Shown here piece after piece: positions 1 to 8,977 of a stretch of DNA of 64,000 nt. The stretch comes from an uncultured Bacilli bacterium (GTDB lineage Bacteria; Bacillota_I; Bacilli_A; RF39; UBA660): the NCBI GenBank assembly GCA_910584255.1, contig CAJTXV010000001.1, positions 81,411 through 145,410 of the forward strand, read 5' to 3'. Each line of letters starts with the position of its first letter. The first letter of the stretch is position 1. A model generated the notes under the pieces. That model had not been told where the DNA came from. It did no database searches and saw only the letters and a list, made by a program, of their open reading frames with translations. The translations under genes were made by a program, and so were the position numbers.

Positions 1-1009
1 TATAAAACTTTTGACCACAATATCCACATTCGATTTTGCTGCTAAAAGCATATTGAGTGCTGTACTTATTAGGAGCATAAGCACCATTATACTGTTGTCT
101 TCTTTTATTCATAATTTCTTTTGCTTTATTAAAAGTTTTCCTATCTATAATCGCAGGATGATGATCTTTAGCGTAATACATTTCTCTCTCCCCACGATTT
201 TGCTTTCTAATATGAGCAATCGGATCTACAGTATAATTTTGACCACTCAATAAATCTCCAGCATACTTAACATTATTTATCATATCACATACAGTAGTAT
301 CTCTCCATTTCTTCCCTGTTGGTGTAACATATCCTTGTTCATTCATCATTTTTGCAATTGTAGGAGATCCTAAACCACTTACATATAAATCAAAAACTTT
401 TCTAACAATTACTGCTTCTTCTTCGACAATTTCGAGATTTTCTATCTCCTCATTATATCGATAACCAAAGCATTCATATCTCCCAACAAGTTCTCCTCTT
501 TTCATTTTCATTTTATTTCCTAAGATTACACTTGATGAAATTGTAGAACTTCCTTGTTGAGCAAGTGCTGCAAGAACTGAAATTAAAATCTCACCTTGCA
601 TTTTTAATGTATTAATATTCTCTTCTTCAAAATATACTGCTATATTTAATGCTTTTAATTTCCGAATATAATTTAAAATATCTACTGTATTACGTCCGAA
701 TCTGGAGATAGACTTAACTAATATTAAATCTATCTTTCCAGCTTCTGCATCTTTAATCATTCGCAAAAATTCTGTTCTTTTATCTACCTTAGTTCCTGTG
801 ATTCCTTCATCAGCATATATTCCTGCGAATTCCCACTCAGGATTTTCTTGAATTTTAGCTGTATAATAACTTATTTGCGATTCATAACTATTTAATTGTT
901 CTTCCTCTTCTGTACTTACACGGCAGTAAGCAGCTACTTTTAGCTTAATAATATTTAATTGTTGATTGTTTTGTAGGATTTTCGGTGAAATGACTTCAAC
1001 TTTACCCAT
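1..1009 (-). CDS. Large serine recombinase (ICE integrase), C-terminus cut by window edge
   Basis: Open frame of 336 codons running off the left edge. The N-terminal resolvase domain (about 25-165) has the nucleophile motif YCRVST with Ser32 and the arginine motif SRFGRN. A recombinase domain follows (about 190-290, with HHPAIIDRKTF), then the start of a zinc ribbon (CGYC) at the edge. Large serine recombinases of this type integrate and excise Firmicutes ICEs. The ATG at 1009 has GGAGGA six bases upstream. As the last gene of the block it should be near an element end, so attL/attR and any coiled-coil or directionality factor lie outside the window. Family assignment is secure; its att site is unknown. 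Confidence 0.95.
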   Translation of the reverse strand, partial: MGKVEVISPKILQNNQQLNIIKLKVAAYCRVSTEEEEQLNSYESQISYYTAKIQENPEWEFAGIYADEGITGTKVDKRTEFLRMIKDAEAGKIDLILVKSISRFGRNTVDILNYIRKLKALNIAVYFEEENINTLKMQGEILISVLAALAQQGSSTISSSVILGNKMKMKRGELVGRYECFGYRYNEEIENLEIVEEEAVIVRKVFDLYVSGLGSPTIAKMMNEQGYVTPTGKKWRDTTVCDMINNVKYAGDLLSGQNYTVDPIAHIRKQNRGEREMYYAKDHHPAIIDRKTFNKAKEIMNKRRQQYNGAYAPNKYSTQYAFSSKIECGYCGQKFY

Positions 1010-1037
1010 TGTCCTCCTTCCAATTTGAAATTCATTC

Positions 1038-1076
1038 ACCAACGTTTCTACAACAACATTATACCATAACATTGGT
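1038..1076 (-). promoter_or_regulatory. Integrase promoter with inverted-repeat operator
   Basis: A TATAAT box preceded by TGG (TATGGTATAAT, -10 at 1058-1063) lies about 50 bases upstream of the integrase ATG, overlapping the end of the preceding small gene. It is flanked by a 9-bp inverted repeat, ACCAACGTT (1038-1046) and AACATTGGT (1068-1076), with one mismatch. The arms bracket the -10, as expected for a repressor or activator site. No clear -35 is visible. Confidence 0.45.
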
Positions 1077-1244
1077 ATTTTTTTTAGTAGAATTCAAATA
1101 ATTATCCTCTATTATTGATTTTAATTTTCGATACTCTTCTTCACTTATTTCTTTTTTCTTATATAATAAATTTACTAATAAAATTTCAAAACTATAATTT
1201 ATTAATTCTTGATCTTCACTACGTATTTCAGTTTTCTGTTGCAT
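1059..1244 (-). CDS. Small SHOCT-like protein next to integrase
   Basis: 61 residues, no membrane segment. The C-terminal half has the helical pattern KEISEEEYRKLKSIIE, like the short C-terminal (SHOCT-type) helices found in many small proteins beside serine recombinases. It sits directly upstream of the integrase and overlaps that gene's -10 box. A role as directionality or accessory factor is possible from position only. The protein is not recognised with confidence. Confidence 0.55.
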   Translation of the reverse strand: MQQKTEIRSEDQELINYSFEILLVNLLYKKKEISEEEYRKLKSIIEDNYLNSTKKNTNVMV

Positions 1245-1296
1245 ATTTCTCCTTTACAAATATGAATTTTTACTCACCGAAATCCTGGAATCAAAA

Positions 1297-2031
1297 TTAA
1301 ATTTTAGTTAATTTGCCATGTATAAAGTATCTATCTCTTTTACTATGATTTGCTTCTTTAGAACAGGAATATAATGTAATTATTCTATCACTACTATAAT
1401 CGACACTTATATTTGTTTGATATTTACTTTTAGAAATTATTGTATCTAAATAGTCCTTATATTTTTCCCAAGATGAAAAAATCTGATTATATGAATCAGA
1501 TTCAGTATCATCTACATAAGCACTAAATATTTCTACTAAATAATTTGCAGAAGGAGTATATAGATAAAATTTAGGATGATCATTAAAAAAATTAACATCC
1601 ATAAACTTATATAATTCTCCAAACATTGTTCCATTTTTGGTGCTATGACCATATACAAAAGTATTAAAATCAGAAAAATCTAAGGAAGAGTTACAATCCA
1701 TAAATATACTCCCATATCCACTCCACTTTTTGTCATAAGAATGATTTAAATAATAAGAATTATTATTTCCACGAACAACTGGATAATTAACCTGTGTTCC
1801 TTCTATCACAATCCATCCAACAACATCAGGATTTATTTTTCTTAATTCATCAAAATCAATTTTAAATTCTGGTTCTTCAGATAGAATATCAGGTATATTT
1901 ACAATATCAACCAATTCTTTTTTTAAATCTTCTTCATTTTTATCTTCTTTATAAAAATTCAAAACTTTATAAGTACAAAAAATGAAAGATAAAACAAATA
2001 GTATTAATAAAAAAATATTTAATTTTTTCAT
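1297..2031 (-). CDS. srtB: Class B sortase
   Basis: 244 residues with one N-terminal signal anchor (about 5-25) and an extracellular sortase fold. The catalytic His lies in FVYGHSTKNGTMF (about residue 130), the Cys in TLYSCSKEA (Cys223), and the Arg in the KRDRYF segment (232-234). The TLxSC context and the GWIVIEGTQVNYPVV segment are typical of class B enzymes. It probably attaches the 1110-residue protein at 40.3-43.6 kb, which ends in a GVQTG-type signal, to peptidoglycan. The enzyme and that substrate lie at opposite ends of the same block. The ATG is only 3 bases after the preceding stop; GGAGG lies inside the preceding gene, about 17 bases upstream. Confidence 0.93.
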   Translation of the reverse strand: MKKLNIFLLILFVLSFIFCTYKVLNFYKEDKNEEDLKKELVDIVNIPDILSEEPEFKIDFDELRKINPDVVGWIVIEGTQVNYPVVRGNNNSYYLNHSYDKKWSGYGSIFMDCNSSLDFSDFNTFVYGHSTKNGTMFGELYKFMDVNFFNDHPKFYLYTPSANYLVEIFSAYVDDTESDSYNQIFSSWEKYKDYLDTIISKSKYQTNISVDYSSDRIITLYSCSKEANHSKRDRYFIHGKLTKI

Positions 2032-2033
2032 AT

Positions 2034-2579
2034 TTATTTTTCTATTTCCTCCATCTCTTCATTCTTGAGACTATCCTTATTGATTTCATACTTTTTTCTA
2101 AATTCATCTAATTTTTTTAAATCTTCATCAACTACTAAATCCAATGTACCATTGTCATTAAAATTAAAAACCTCATTATATAAAAAATCATAAAATTCTT
2201 TTCCTACCCAGACATTACTATCATCTTTTGCAACAACATTATTGTCTTTATCATATTCTAACTCAATATCATATATTTTATGCCTATACAAAATTCGATC
2301 AATTAAATCTAATTCATTATTTTTCCATGGCATCTTTTCCATTTCAATTTCTTTTTCGATATCCATTATTTTTTTTCTAAATTCTTCATTAAAGATTTTA
2401 TTTGATTCAATTGCTTTTTCTATACAAGTTGAAACTTTTTCAAGTTTTTCATTATCAATCCAATCTATTGGAACATTCATAACTTCACTTATCATTATTG
2501 CAACATAAACTTCATGAAATGTACGATCATTATATTTTATATAATCAATATTTCTTTTTACCAAATCTTTATCAATCAT
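2034..2579 (-). CDS. Soluble hypothetical protein with acidic C-terminal tail
   Basis: 181 residues, charged, predicted helical, no signal peptide or membrane segment. It begins after an AAAGGA site that follows the stop of the neighbour at 2595. It ends NEEMEEIEK, the tail shared by many proteins of this block. No family recognised. Confidence 0.75.
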   Translation of the reverse strand: MIDKDLVKRNIDYIKYNDRTFHEVYVAIMISEVMNVPIDWIDNEKLEKVSTCIEKAIESNKIFNEEFRKKIMDIEKEIEMEKMPWKNNELDLIDRILYRHKIYDIELEYDKDNNVVAKDDSNVWVGKEFYDFLYNEVFNFNDNGTLDLVVDEDLKKLDEFRKKYEINKDSLKNEEMEEIEK

Positions 2580-2594
2580 AGTACGTATTCCTTT

Positions 2595-3146
2595 CTATCT
2601 TTCTATTTCTAATTCTTCTTCTCTATCATCCAAATTTATCCATTTATTGTAAACTACATCATAGTCTTGTTCAGTAATATCTGCTAGTCTCTCAAAGCAC
2701 CTTTCTCTTACGATACTATCTGTATAACCAATAATGGTATATACATCACCAACTCCAGAATTTAATAAATTATTAAGATCCTTAAAAGAAAAATTAGAGA
2801 GATGCTCTCCAACTTCATCTTGTGGATAGTTTTCTTTATACCAATCTTTTATAGAAACATTCAAAAGCTTATTTTTAGTTCTTAAATATTCAGAGAATTC
2901 ACTACTAATGTTTTTTGACTGTTGTTTTAACTCATTATAATCAATTTTAAAAAAATAATCAGATAATCTAGCATTGTTAATCAAATCATTTATTTTCTTA
3001 TTGACAAAATCTTCAATATTATTAATAGTATTTTCATCCCAATTCAAACGATGAAAAGTGGTGCTAGCTGGACATTTTCCTTTTTTACTTTCTAAATATA
3101 ATGTTATTGAACAATGATCATATTTATAACCTAATATATATTTCAT
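2595..3146 (-). CDS. Soluble hypothetical protein with acidic C-terminal tail
   Basis: 183 residues, no membrane segment. Its ATG overlaps the TGA of the upstream broken gene (ATGA), showing translational coupling in the ancestral operon. The C-terminus is REEELEIER. The body (CxxY-rich N-terminus, then a helical region ending in the repeated D/E run) matches no family known to me. Confidence 0.75.
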   Translation of the reverse strand: MKYILGYKYDHCSITLYLESKKGKCPASTTFHRLNWDENTINNIEDFVNKKINDLINNARLSDYFFKIDYNELKQQSKNISSEFSEYLRTKNKLLNVSIKDWYKENYPQDEVGEHLSNFSFKDLNNLLNSGVGDVYTIIGYTDSIVRERCFERLADITEQDYDVVYNKWINLDDREEELEIER

Positions 3147-3408
3147 ATAGTTAATTCCTCCTCTTTTTCTATTTCTTGTTCCTCTTCTTTTTCGTAATCA
3201 AAATCATTTAAAAGTCTATCTCTCATATCCTCATTATAAATCGAATCATAGGCATCACTTATTTCAAATGCTTTATTTATAATATCGCTATTTAAATCTC
3301 CAACAGTTAATCCTTTAACATCATGAAGTAATATGCTACATAAAACTCTCGATCATACTTATCTTCTTGTAAATATTTCATGTGTCTTTCTATTGCTTCT
3401 CTATTCAT
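3143..3408 (-). pseudogene. Frameshifted small hypothetical gene with acidic tail
   Basis: The frame opens at the ATG at 3408 (after GGGGGAAAT) as MNREAIERHMKYLQEDKYDR and meets a stop after about 33 codons. Adding one base near 3331 restores an uninterrupted frame reading VAILLHDVKGLTVGDL and continuing to TGA at 3143. The restored product (about 88 residues) ends in an acidic tail, EEEQEIEKEEELTI. No slippery sequence is visible at the junction, so a one-base deletion or a sequencing error is likelier than programmed frameshifting. Confidence 0.75.
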
Positions 3409-3423
3409 AATATTTCCCCCTTC

Positions 3424-4296
3424 TTAATACATTCCATCTGTAATATCAATATCTTCTACTGATTTATCTAAACTATATTCTTTATCAATTTTATTTTTTA
3501 ATTCTACTAAATAATCAGAAAATGTTGGGCTATTATATTTTCCATAGTAACGATAACTATTTGAACCAAAATCATAAGAATATAATTTATTATTAATATA
3601 TCCTTGAGTTTTCAAAGGAACATCAATTTTATATTCTTTTAATAGATATAAAAATACATTTTGTGATGTTTGTTTATAATAATCATCATTTTTATAAAAA
3701 CTTAATATTTCAGATAAAACATTTTTTCCTTCAAAGATTGCAATTTTAGCATTTGTTATTTTGTCTTTAAATATTTGATTCTTTTCCTTCACCTCTTTAT
3801 TTCTTCTTTCTTTCATATCTTCTTCTGCTTTTCTTCGCATTTCATCTTTTATTGCAATATATTGCTCTCTAGATTTTTTTGCATTTTCATAAAGATCAGG
3901 ATGATTCTTTTCTATATAAGCAAGTTCAATATAATTAAAAAAGCCACTATAATTAAGTCTAGTATTAATTGATTCTAAATAATTGTCAAATATGGGTTTC
4001 ACTTTTTCTTTAATATAATTACAATATCTCAGGCAATCATCTTTCTCATATTCATTTTTACAAATATCATTAATCAATGAGTTGAATCTGTTAAAAGATA
4101 TATATTGATTGTAGAACATCCAATATTCTCCATCTTCACCTTTAAAAAGAAGATTAGCACCATTTGAACTTTTATCCTCATCTAAAATATAAAAATCATA
4201 ATTATCATAATTAATAACAGTAATTTTTTTATTTCTTACTATTGGATTATCATTTGAACTTAAATAATGAACTTTTGCTTCTTTAGTTTCTATCAT
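3424..4296 (-). CDS. Soluble hypothetical protein, coiled-coil centre
   Basis: 290 residues. The N-terminal part (1-70) is beta-rich, residues 130-185 form a charged helical or coiled-coil stretch rich in K, E and R, and a C-terminal helical domain follows. The start uses GGAGA inside the end of the preceding gene, only 3 bases away. The C-terminus is acidic (VEDIDITDGMY) but only loosely fits the shared tail. Function unknown. Confidence 0.7.
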   Translation of the reverse strand: MIETKEAKVHYLSSNDNPIVRNKKITVINYDNYDFYILDEDKSSNGANLLFKGEDGEYWMFYNQYISFNRFNSLINDICKNEYEKDDCLRYCNYIKEKVKPIFDNYLESINTRLNYSGFFNYIELAYIEKNHPDLYENAKKSREQYIAIKDEMRRKAEEDMKERRNKEVKEKNQIFKDKITNAKIAIFEGKNVLSEILSFYKNDDYYKQTSQNVFLYLLKEYKIDVPLKTQGYINNKLYSYDFGSNSYRYYGKYNSPTFSDYLVELKNKIDKEYSLDKSVEDIDITDGMY

Positions 4297-4299
4297 TAT

Positions 4300-4596
4300 C
4301 TATCTCTCCACTTCCTCTTGCTCATGCAAGATTTCGTTTGCTCTATCAAAAGTTTCCTTATCTATAATTGGTTTATGCGTTTTTCCTATATCTTTATAAT
4401 CTTTTTCCATTTGTTTCAGTTCATCAATCAAATCTGGAGCTTTCCATCCCAGGTGTTCTTTTACTTCATATAAATAACCACTTAAAGTATGCGTTTTTAA
4501 ATATTCAAAAGAATACATTCGATCTTTTACATCATTTATAACAAGCCACTCTTCAACTTTAAGCATAAAATCTATATCTTTATCATTGTTATTCAT
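4300..4596 (-). CDS. Small protein with recombinase-like C-terminal segment and acidic tail
   Basis: 98 residues. The segment HKPIIDKETFDRANEIL resembles the H-P-x-I-I-x-x-x-x-F motif of large serine recombinases (compare HHPAIIDRKTF in the integrase of this window). No catalytic resolvase domain is present, so similarity may be local or a remnant. It ends EQEEVER. The next gene's ribosome binding site lies within this tail. Confidence 0.65.
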   Translation of the reverse strand: MNNNDKDIDFMLKVEEWLVINDVKDRMYSFEYLKTHTLSGYLYEVKEHLGWKAPDLIDELKQMEKDYKDIGKTHKPIIDKETFDRANEILHEQEEVER

Positions 4597-4597
4597 C

Positions 4598-5332
4598 TTA
4601 ATATTCCATCTCCTCTTCTATTTCGTTTTTGTCTATCTGTTTTTCTTCTTCACAACAATTCTTTCTATCCTCATTTATAACTAGATCCAGTTGGTTATCC
4701 ATAAATAAATTCATAAGAGCAGGTAATCCATTTTCTTTTTGAAATAAATATTCTTCTTTATATAAAGGAACTAATTGATAAAAATTAATTTTTTCTTTTG
4801 TACCTAATTTTAAATCTAATTCCTTTCTATCTATATTCATAGCAGGTACTAAAAGATTAGATACAAATTTCACTTTAGGATCAAGTGGAATATTTCCATC
4901 TTCACTATGAGAAATTGTATGTCCTATTCCTATCCAAGAATTATCCTCTATTGCTAGTCTACCTATCATCTTTAATTGGCTTATTACCCAACCATGTTTT
5001 TTTGGTATATCTTTCATATCACAATCGGCTGGAATATAAGCAACCAGCTCAGTTCTCTCATATTCTCCTTTTGGTAAAACATCTGGAACATTCATTTTAT
5101 AAGCACCAACACCTTCAGTAATTAATTTATAATAGTAACAATCTTCAGTTGGAGGTATTACTAAAATATCTACATGTATATCTGGAGAATATAGTTCATG
5201 ATAAACCATAAATTTTCCAAAATTATCTTCAATATAATTTTCAAATTGTTTCATCTCTTCCTGTGTATAAATGTACTTTGGCTTTTCCTTAAATCCCTTA
5301 TAAGCAAATTTAGCTTTCTTAATAATACTCAA
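4598..5332 (-). CDS. Suppressor-of-fused (SUFU) domain protein with acidic tail
   Basis: 244 residues. The centre matches the bacterial SUFU domain pattern: HELYSPDIHVDILVIPPT, then YYKLITEGVGAYKMNVP, then ERTELVAYIPAD, and WIGIGHTI further on. Bacterial SUFU proteins are often immunity or anti-toxin-like proteins, but no toxin is visible nearby. It ends NEIEEEMEY, a variant of the shared tail. Domain call is good; function is open. Confidence 0.8.
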   Translation of the reverse strand: MSIIKKAKFAYKGFKEKPKYIYTQEEMKQFENYIEDNFGKFMVYHELYSPDIHVDILVIPPTEDCYYYKLITEGVGAYKMNVPDVLPKGEYERTELVAYIPADCDMKDIPKKHGWVISQLKMIGRLAIEDNSWIGIGHTISHSEDGNIPLDPKVKFVSNLLVPAMNIDRKELDLKLGTKEKINFYQLVPLYKEEYLFQKENGLPALMNLFMDNQLDLVINEDRKNCCEEEKQIDKNEIEEEMEY

Positions 5333-5368
5333 ACTATCATCTCCTATTCATTATTGTTTTTAAAATTA

Positions 5369-5659
5369 TTACTTATTCAATAAAAATAACAATTTCTCAT
5401 AACCAGCAGCATTTAGTAATTTGATTATAGAAATATCTAATTCTTCAGAAATATTCATCAGCATTTCTATACTTGGTTTCTGAATTCTACCTCTTTCAAG
5501 ATCATTTATTGATGTATTACTTACTCCAATTCTTCTTGATAATTCTCTTTGAGATATTTTTTTAATTCTTCTTCCATTTTCAATTAAGTCCTTTAAAGCA
5601 AATGTGTTGCATTTTGGTTTATGATATGAATTTAATTTTTCCTCTTTTAAGTTACTCAT
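5369..5659 (-). CDS. XRE-family regulator
   Basis: A helix-turn-helix domain lies in the second third (ISQRELSRRIGVSNTSINDLERGR), followed by a helical region. The preferred ATG (5659) overlaps the stop of the upstream gene (ATGAGTAA), giving a 96-residue protein by translational coupling; an in-frame ATG at 5680 is possible but lacks a ribosome binding site. It lacks the acidic tail. It may regulate the relaxosome or this small-gene cluster. Confidence 0.8.
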   Translation of the reverse strand: MSNLKEEKLNSYHKPKCNTFALKDLIENGRRIKKISQRELSRRIGVSNTSINDLERGRIQKPSIEMLMNISEELDISIIKLLNAAGYEKLLFLLNK

Positions 5660-5867
5660 ATTCTGACTCACTTTCATCATCTTCTAAATCAAAGCATATA
5701 TACTTTTCACAATAATCATTAAATATATTTAAAAAATGTTGTTTATTTTTATATCCACCAGACATAAATCCACCATTACTCTCATAATTAAAGTCAATCA
5801 CTTTAAAAAATTTTTCTTCTAGATCAATTTCTATCTTAATTTCAAGTTTTTTCTTTTTCTTTCTCAT
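5652..5867 (-). CDS. Small acidic-tailed hypothetical protein
   Basis: 71 residues: a basic N-terminus (RKKKKKLEIKIEI) and an acidic end (LEDDESESEYE). AGGAGATAAT gives a good ribosome binding site. It follows the relaxase gene. No family recognised. Confidence 0.65.
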   Translation of the reverse strand: MRKKKKKLEIKIEIDLEEKFFKVIDFNYESNGGFMSGGYKNKQHFLNIFNDYCEKYICFDLEDDESESEYE

Positions 5868-5876
5868 ATTATCTCC

Positions 5877-7562
5877 TTATTTTGTTTTATAATAATTACT
5901 CACTTTTTGTTTTTCATTTTTTGAAATAGCTTCAATATCTTCACCATTAGCTTTTCCTATTTCTTGATTATTTCTATCATATAGGACATACTCTTTGTCA
6001 TCGACTAAATATACAATTCCTCTGTTATCAAAACTAATCCAAGCAACGCTATTTTTCGGAACATAAAAAAAGTATTCGCTATAAGGTATACGAATACAAT
6101 ACTTATCCTCTGTAGTTCTTTTTTCATCAATCATATTTTTACTAATTGAAACACTTTTGATATATCCTTTTTCAGTTTCTAAAGAAATGCCTCTTATTTT
6201 TTCTAACTCACTAGCTTTATTTTTTAGATAAGTTAAATAAGCATATTTTTGATTCATATCTATTTTCATCTTATTAGCTGTTGATATAATTTCTTCAACC
6301 TCTTCAGTTGTTTCTACATTTAATTCTTTTTTTAAATCTAAAAATGCTTGAACTTCATTAGGCAGTTCAGTATCAGCATGATAAATATCTTGCTGTTCTA
6401 AATATAAATCATAATTATCCAAATATTTTAAATAAAGATTACACAAGGGAACTCTTAACTGAAGTGTCTCATGTTCTGAAAGCAATGATTGATACTCTGT
6501 TTCTCTTGATTCTATATCATTTTTGATCTCTTGAAGTTGGATTTCTAAAGCATCATAATTATATATCTCATGATTATTTAAAAAATTAATTGTATCCACT
6601 AACTTATGATACCTTCTTACTTCCATATATCTAGAATTATAATATTTAAAATATTCAGAGTTAGCATCTAAGTCCTCCATTGTATATAAAACAGAATGTT
6701 TTGATAATTTTGCAAGTTGATCATAAATATTTAAAATAACACTATCTCTTACATTTAATTCATATTTTTCAAAAAAGATATTTTTCTGATTTTTTCTTTT
6801 ATCTTTAAAAAATTTTTTTAAGGAATCTTCACTATATTCATCTCCTAAAGTTTTCATAGTAACAAATCTATCTTTACCGTAAGGACGAATTTTAATATTT
6901 TTCCCTAATTTTATTTGATAACCTTCAAATGAAAGTTGCTCTAATAGTTCATCAAAAGAAAAGCATCTTTCTTTCAATGATTCTAACATTTCTATTATTT
7001 GAGTTTTCCAATTTTTATTAGCCATAGCATATAAATATTTATTTTTGTGATAATGTCCAATTTTAGGAGCATCTTGGATAATCTTCAGTCCATGTTGCAA
7101 TGATATTTCATCACTAGCATCTCTTAAACCATAAAGTCCTTCAATTGGATTAGATAGTCTGTCTTCTAGTTTTCTTCCTTTCAAATTTAATGATGATAAG
7201 CAGAAATGATTATGAATATGCAATCTATCGACATGCGTACACACTACTACCTGAAAGTCTGGATATAACTTTTTAACAAGTTCAACCCCAATTTGGTGGG
7301 CTTCTTCTGGTGTTAGATTCTTTTCCTTAGGATCAAATGACTGATAACCATGATAACATGTTCGACTATCATTATTTTCCTCAACATGAAATTTTTGACT
7401 ATTTACTTGCATTTCATAAGCAGCAAACTCTGAAGAACAATTTATTCCTGTTACTAATGTTCCTCCTTTTGTTTTTTTGGGATTTTTAATATAGTCAATA
7501 CAGTCTACTCGTCCTTGAATTCCGTGTACACTCCATCTAGCTGTTGTTGGCAGAAATATCAC
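5877..7562 (-). CDS. mobA: MobA/VirD2-type relaxase (MOB-P class)
   Basis: 561 residues. The N-terminal nuclease domain has a likely catalytic Tyr24 (IDYIKNPKKT) and the histidine triad H110-x-D with H115, H117 and H119 (HVDRLHIHNHF). A long helical region follows, then a C-terminal beta-rich module (about 465-545: CIRIPYSEYFFYVPKN) also found in the primase of this window. It should nick oriT and pilot the strand to VirD4. The GTG start lies inside the end of the MobC-like gene (26-base overlap), so the two are coupled. It ends NYYKTK, without the acidic tail. Confidence 0.93.
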   Translation of the reverse strand: MIFLPTTARWSVHGIQGRVDCIDYIKNPKKTKGGTLVTGINCSSEFAAYEMQVNSQKFHVEENNDSRTCYHGYQSFDPKEKNLTPEEAHQIGVELVKKLYPDFQVVVCTHVDRLHIHNHFCLSSLNLKGRKLEDRLSNPIEGLYGLRDASDEISLQHGLKIIQDAPKIGHYHKNKYLYAMANKNWKTQIIEMLESLKERCFSFDELLEQLSFEGYQIKLGKNIKIRPYGKDRFVTMKTLGDEYSEDSLKKFFKDKRKNQKNIFFEKYELNVRDSVILNIYDQLAKLSKHSVLYTMEDLDANSEYFKYYNSRYMEVRRYHKLVDTINFLNNHEIYNYDALEIQLQEIKNDIESRETEYQSLLSEHETLQLRVPLCNLYLKYLDNYDLYLEQQDIYHADTELPNEVQAFLDLKKELNVETTEEVEEIISTANKMKIDMNQKYAYLTYLKNKASELEKIRGISLETEKGYIKSVSISKNMIDEKRTTEDKYCIRIPYSEYFFYVPKNSVAWISFDNRGIVYLVDDKEYVLYDRNNQEIGKANGEDIEAISKNEKQKVSNYYKTK

Positions 7563-8334
7563 CGACCAATCCTATATCCTTTATAGTTATACTATAAACT
7601 TTTTGTTTTTCTTTTATAGCATACTTTTGAGCATCTTCATAACGTTCAAATGGCATTACAATACCAAACTTTAAATTTTTATCCCAACTATAAAAACAAA
7701 GAAGCAAATTCTTTTTCATAGCGACATCTCGAAGTAAATTTACAAGTCCTATAAAATCTTCTGCTTTCATATTATTTATTTCAAAATCATATTCATACAT
7801 TTTCAAGTAAACTACATATCCATATTTTTGTACTGGAGACTTTAAATTAGAAGGTCTTAATATAGTTATCTTTTTATCATATTCTGTTACTCTTTTTAAA
7901 AGTTTAACATCTGTTCTATGGTTATCTATCATTTTTGCACGATGTTGAATCTTCTTTTCAGTATTAACAGATAAGTTAGTAATTACTGTTTTTTGAAGAG
8001 AATCTACTTCTTCAATTATTTTTTTATTCTGATCTATAATCTTTTTTATATTTTGAGATGATATACCAGGATTCATCAGCAACTTTTTTTGTTCATTTAA
8101 TAGTTCTCTTAAAACTTCAATACATTTACTAACTGCCTCACACACTTCATTTTTTCCTACTACATCCTCAACCCAAATATTTTCATATATAGCAGCAGCT
8201 CGAATATACTCAGCAAGACAATCACCATAGCCATAACTTATTGCTTTCTCAGTTATTAATTTTCGTTCATCTTCATTAAGCATCAAATTTATTTTCTGTC
8301 TTCTTAACTTTTTATCACTATTTCTTTTCTGCAT
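7537..8334 (-). CDS. mobC: MobC-like relaxosome accessory protein
   Basis: 265 residues. The N-terminus has the ribbon-helix-helix-like MobC pattern (QKINLMLNEDERKLITEKA, then a polar helix), followed by coiled coil (about 75-120) and a C-terminal domain. It probably binds oriT next to the relaxase. AGAGGAAAG precedes the ATG. It overlaps the upstream gene by 17 bases and the relaxase gene by 26. Confidence 0.8.
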   Translation of the reverse strand: MQKRNSDKKLRRQKINLMLNEDERKLITEKAISYGYGDCLAEYIRAAAIYENIWVEDVVGKNEVCEAVSKCIEVLRELLNEQKKLLMNPGISSQNIKKIIDQNKKIIEEVDSLQKTVITNLSVNTEKKIQHRAKMIDNHRTDVKLLKRVTEYDKKITILRPSNLKSPVQKYGYVVYLKMYEYDFEINNMKAEDFIGLVNLLRDVAMKKNLLLCFYSWDKNLKFGIVMPFERYEDAQKYAIKEKQKVYSITIKDIGLVGDISANNS

Positions 8335-8869
8335 AAGCTTTCCTCTTCTGCTTCTGCAATTCTAATTTGTAAAGTTCTATTTTTTCTAAATAAGACGAAC
8401 GAAAATAATTTTTACTTAACCATTGAACTCCTTCTGCTGGTATTAATATTCTGCCATCTTCTAATGTAATGGTATCAATATTATTTTTTCTCATACGAGT
8501 TAGTCCACTATATAACGTATTAATACATTTTTCAAAATGATTACATGCTTCTCTGACTGTCATAGCTTGATGATCAAATTCTTTATGAGGTAAATTCAAT
8601 TCATTTTCTAATCTAACTATTTGTTTTTCAAAGAAATTAATTTCTGCATCTAAATAAAATACTTTTCTATTATAATAAACATCTTTTAACCACTCAATAA
8701 ATTCTAATTTCAAATATACAACTTCTTCTCCGTTATTAGCTAATTTCTCATTAACCCATTTTTCCAGAGGATGTCTCTTTTGCATTTTTTTAATTGCTAC
8801 ATCTAATTGCTTTTCTGTGATAGAAAAATTTTGTTGTACTCTCCATTTTTCTTGAGCTTTAAATTCCAT
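8318..8869 (-). CDS. Relaxosome-operon hypothetical protein
   Basis: 183 residues, basic C-terminus (KLELQKQKRKAYAEKK), helical, no signal peptide. It is the first gene downstream of the oriT-like hairpins and overlaps mobC, so a DNA-binding relaxosome role is reasonable. It lacks the acidic tail, as do mobC and relaxase. The start has AAAGGAGAAAAA just upstream. Family not recognised. Confidence 0.7.
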   Translation of the reverse strand: MEFKAQEKWRVQQNFSITEKQLDVAIKKMQKRHPLEKWVNEKLANNGEEVVYLKLEFIEWLKDVYYNRKVFYLDAEINFFEKQIVRLENELNLPHKEFDHQAMTVREACNHFEKCINTLYSGLTRMRKNNIDTITLEDGRILIPAEGVQWLSKNYFRSSYLEKIELYKLELQKQKRKAYAEKK

Positions 8870-8937
8870 TTTTTCTCCTTTCTCACTCTAATAGAAAATA
8901 CCCCTTTCAGAGTATAGAAATTTAATCTATCAAGCAT

Positions 8938-8977
8938 GGTGTTTACACACCCTAAAGCTTGTTAGGGAAAACCCTAA
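8938..8977. other. oriT: Candidate oriT: nested hairpins upstream of relaxosome genes
   Basis: The 114-base gap between two minus-strand genes holds GGTGT-TTAC-ACACC (8938-8951), then CCCTAA (8950-8955), TTAGGG (8962-8967) and CCCTAA (8972-8977). The central TTAGGG can pair with either flank (loops of 6 and 4 bases). No U-run follows, so it is not a terminator. The position beside mobC and relaxase is usual for oriT. The nick site cannot be assigned from sequence alone. Confidence 0.55.

Noticed and set aside
8938..8977. Hairpins read as a transcription terminator
   Set aside because: No T-run follows on either strand, and the region lies inside a co-directional block next to relaxosome genes; oriT is the better reading.
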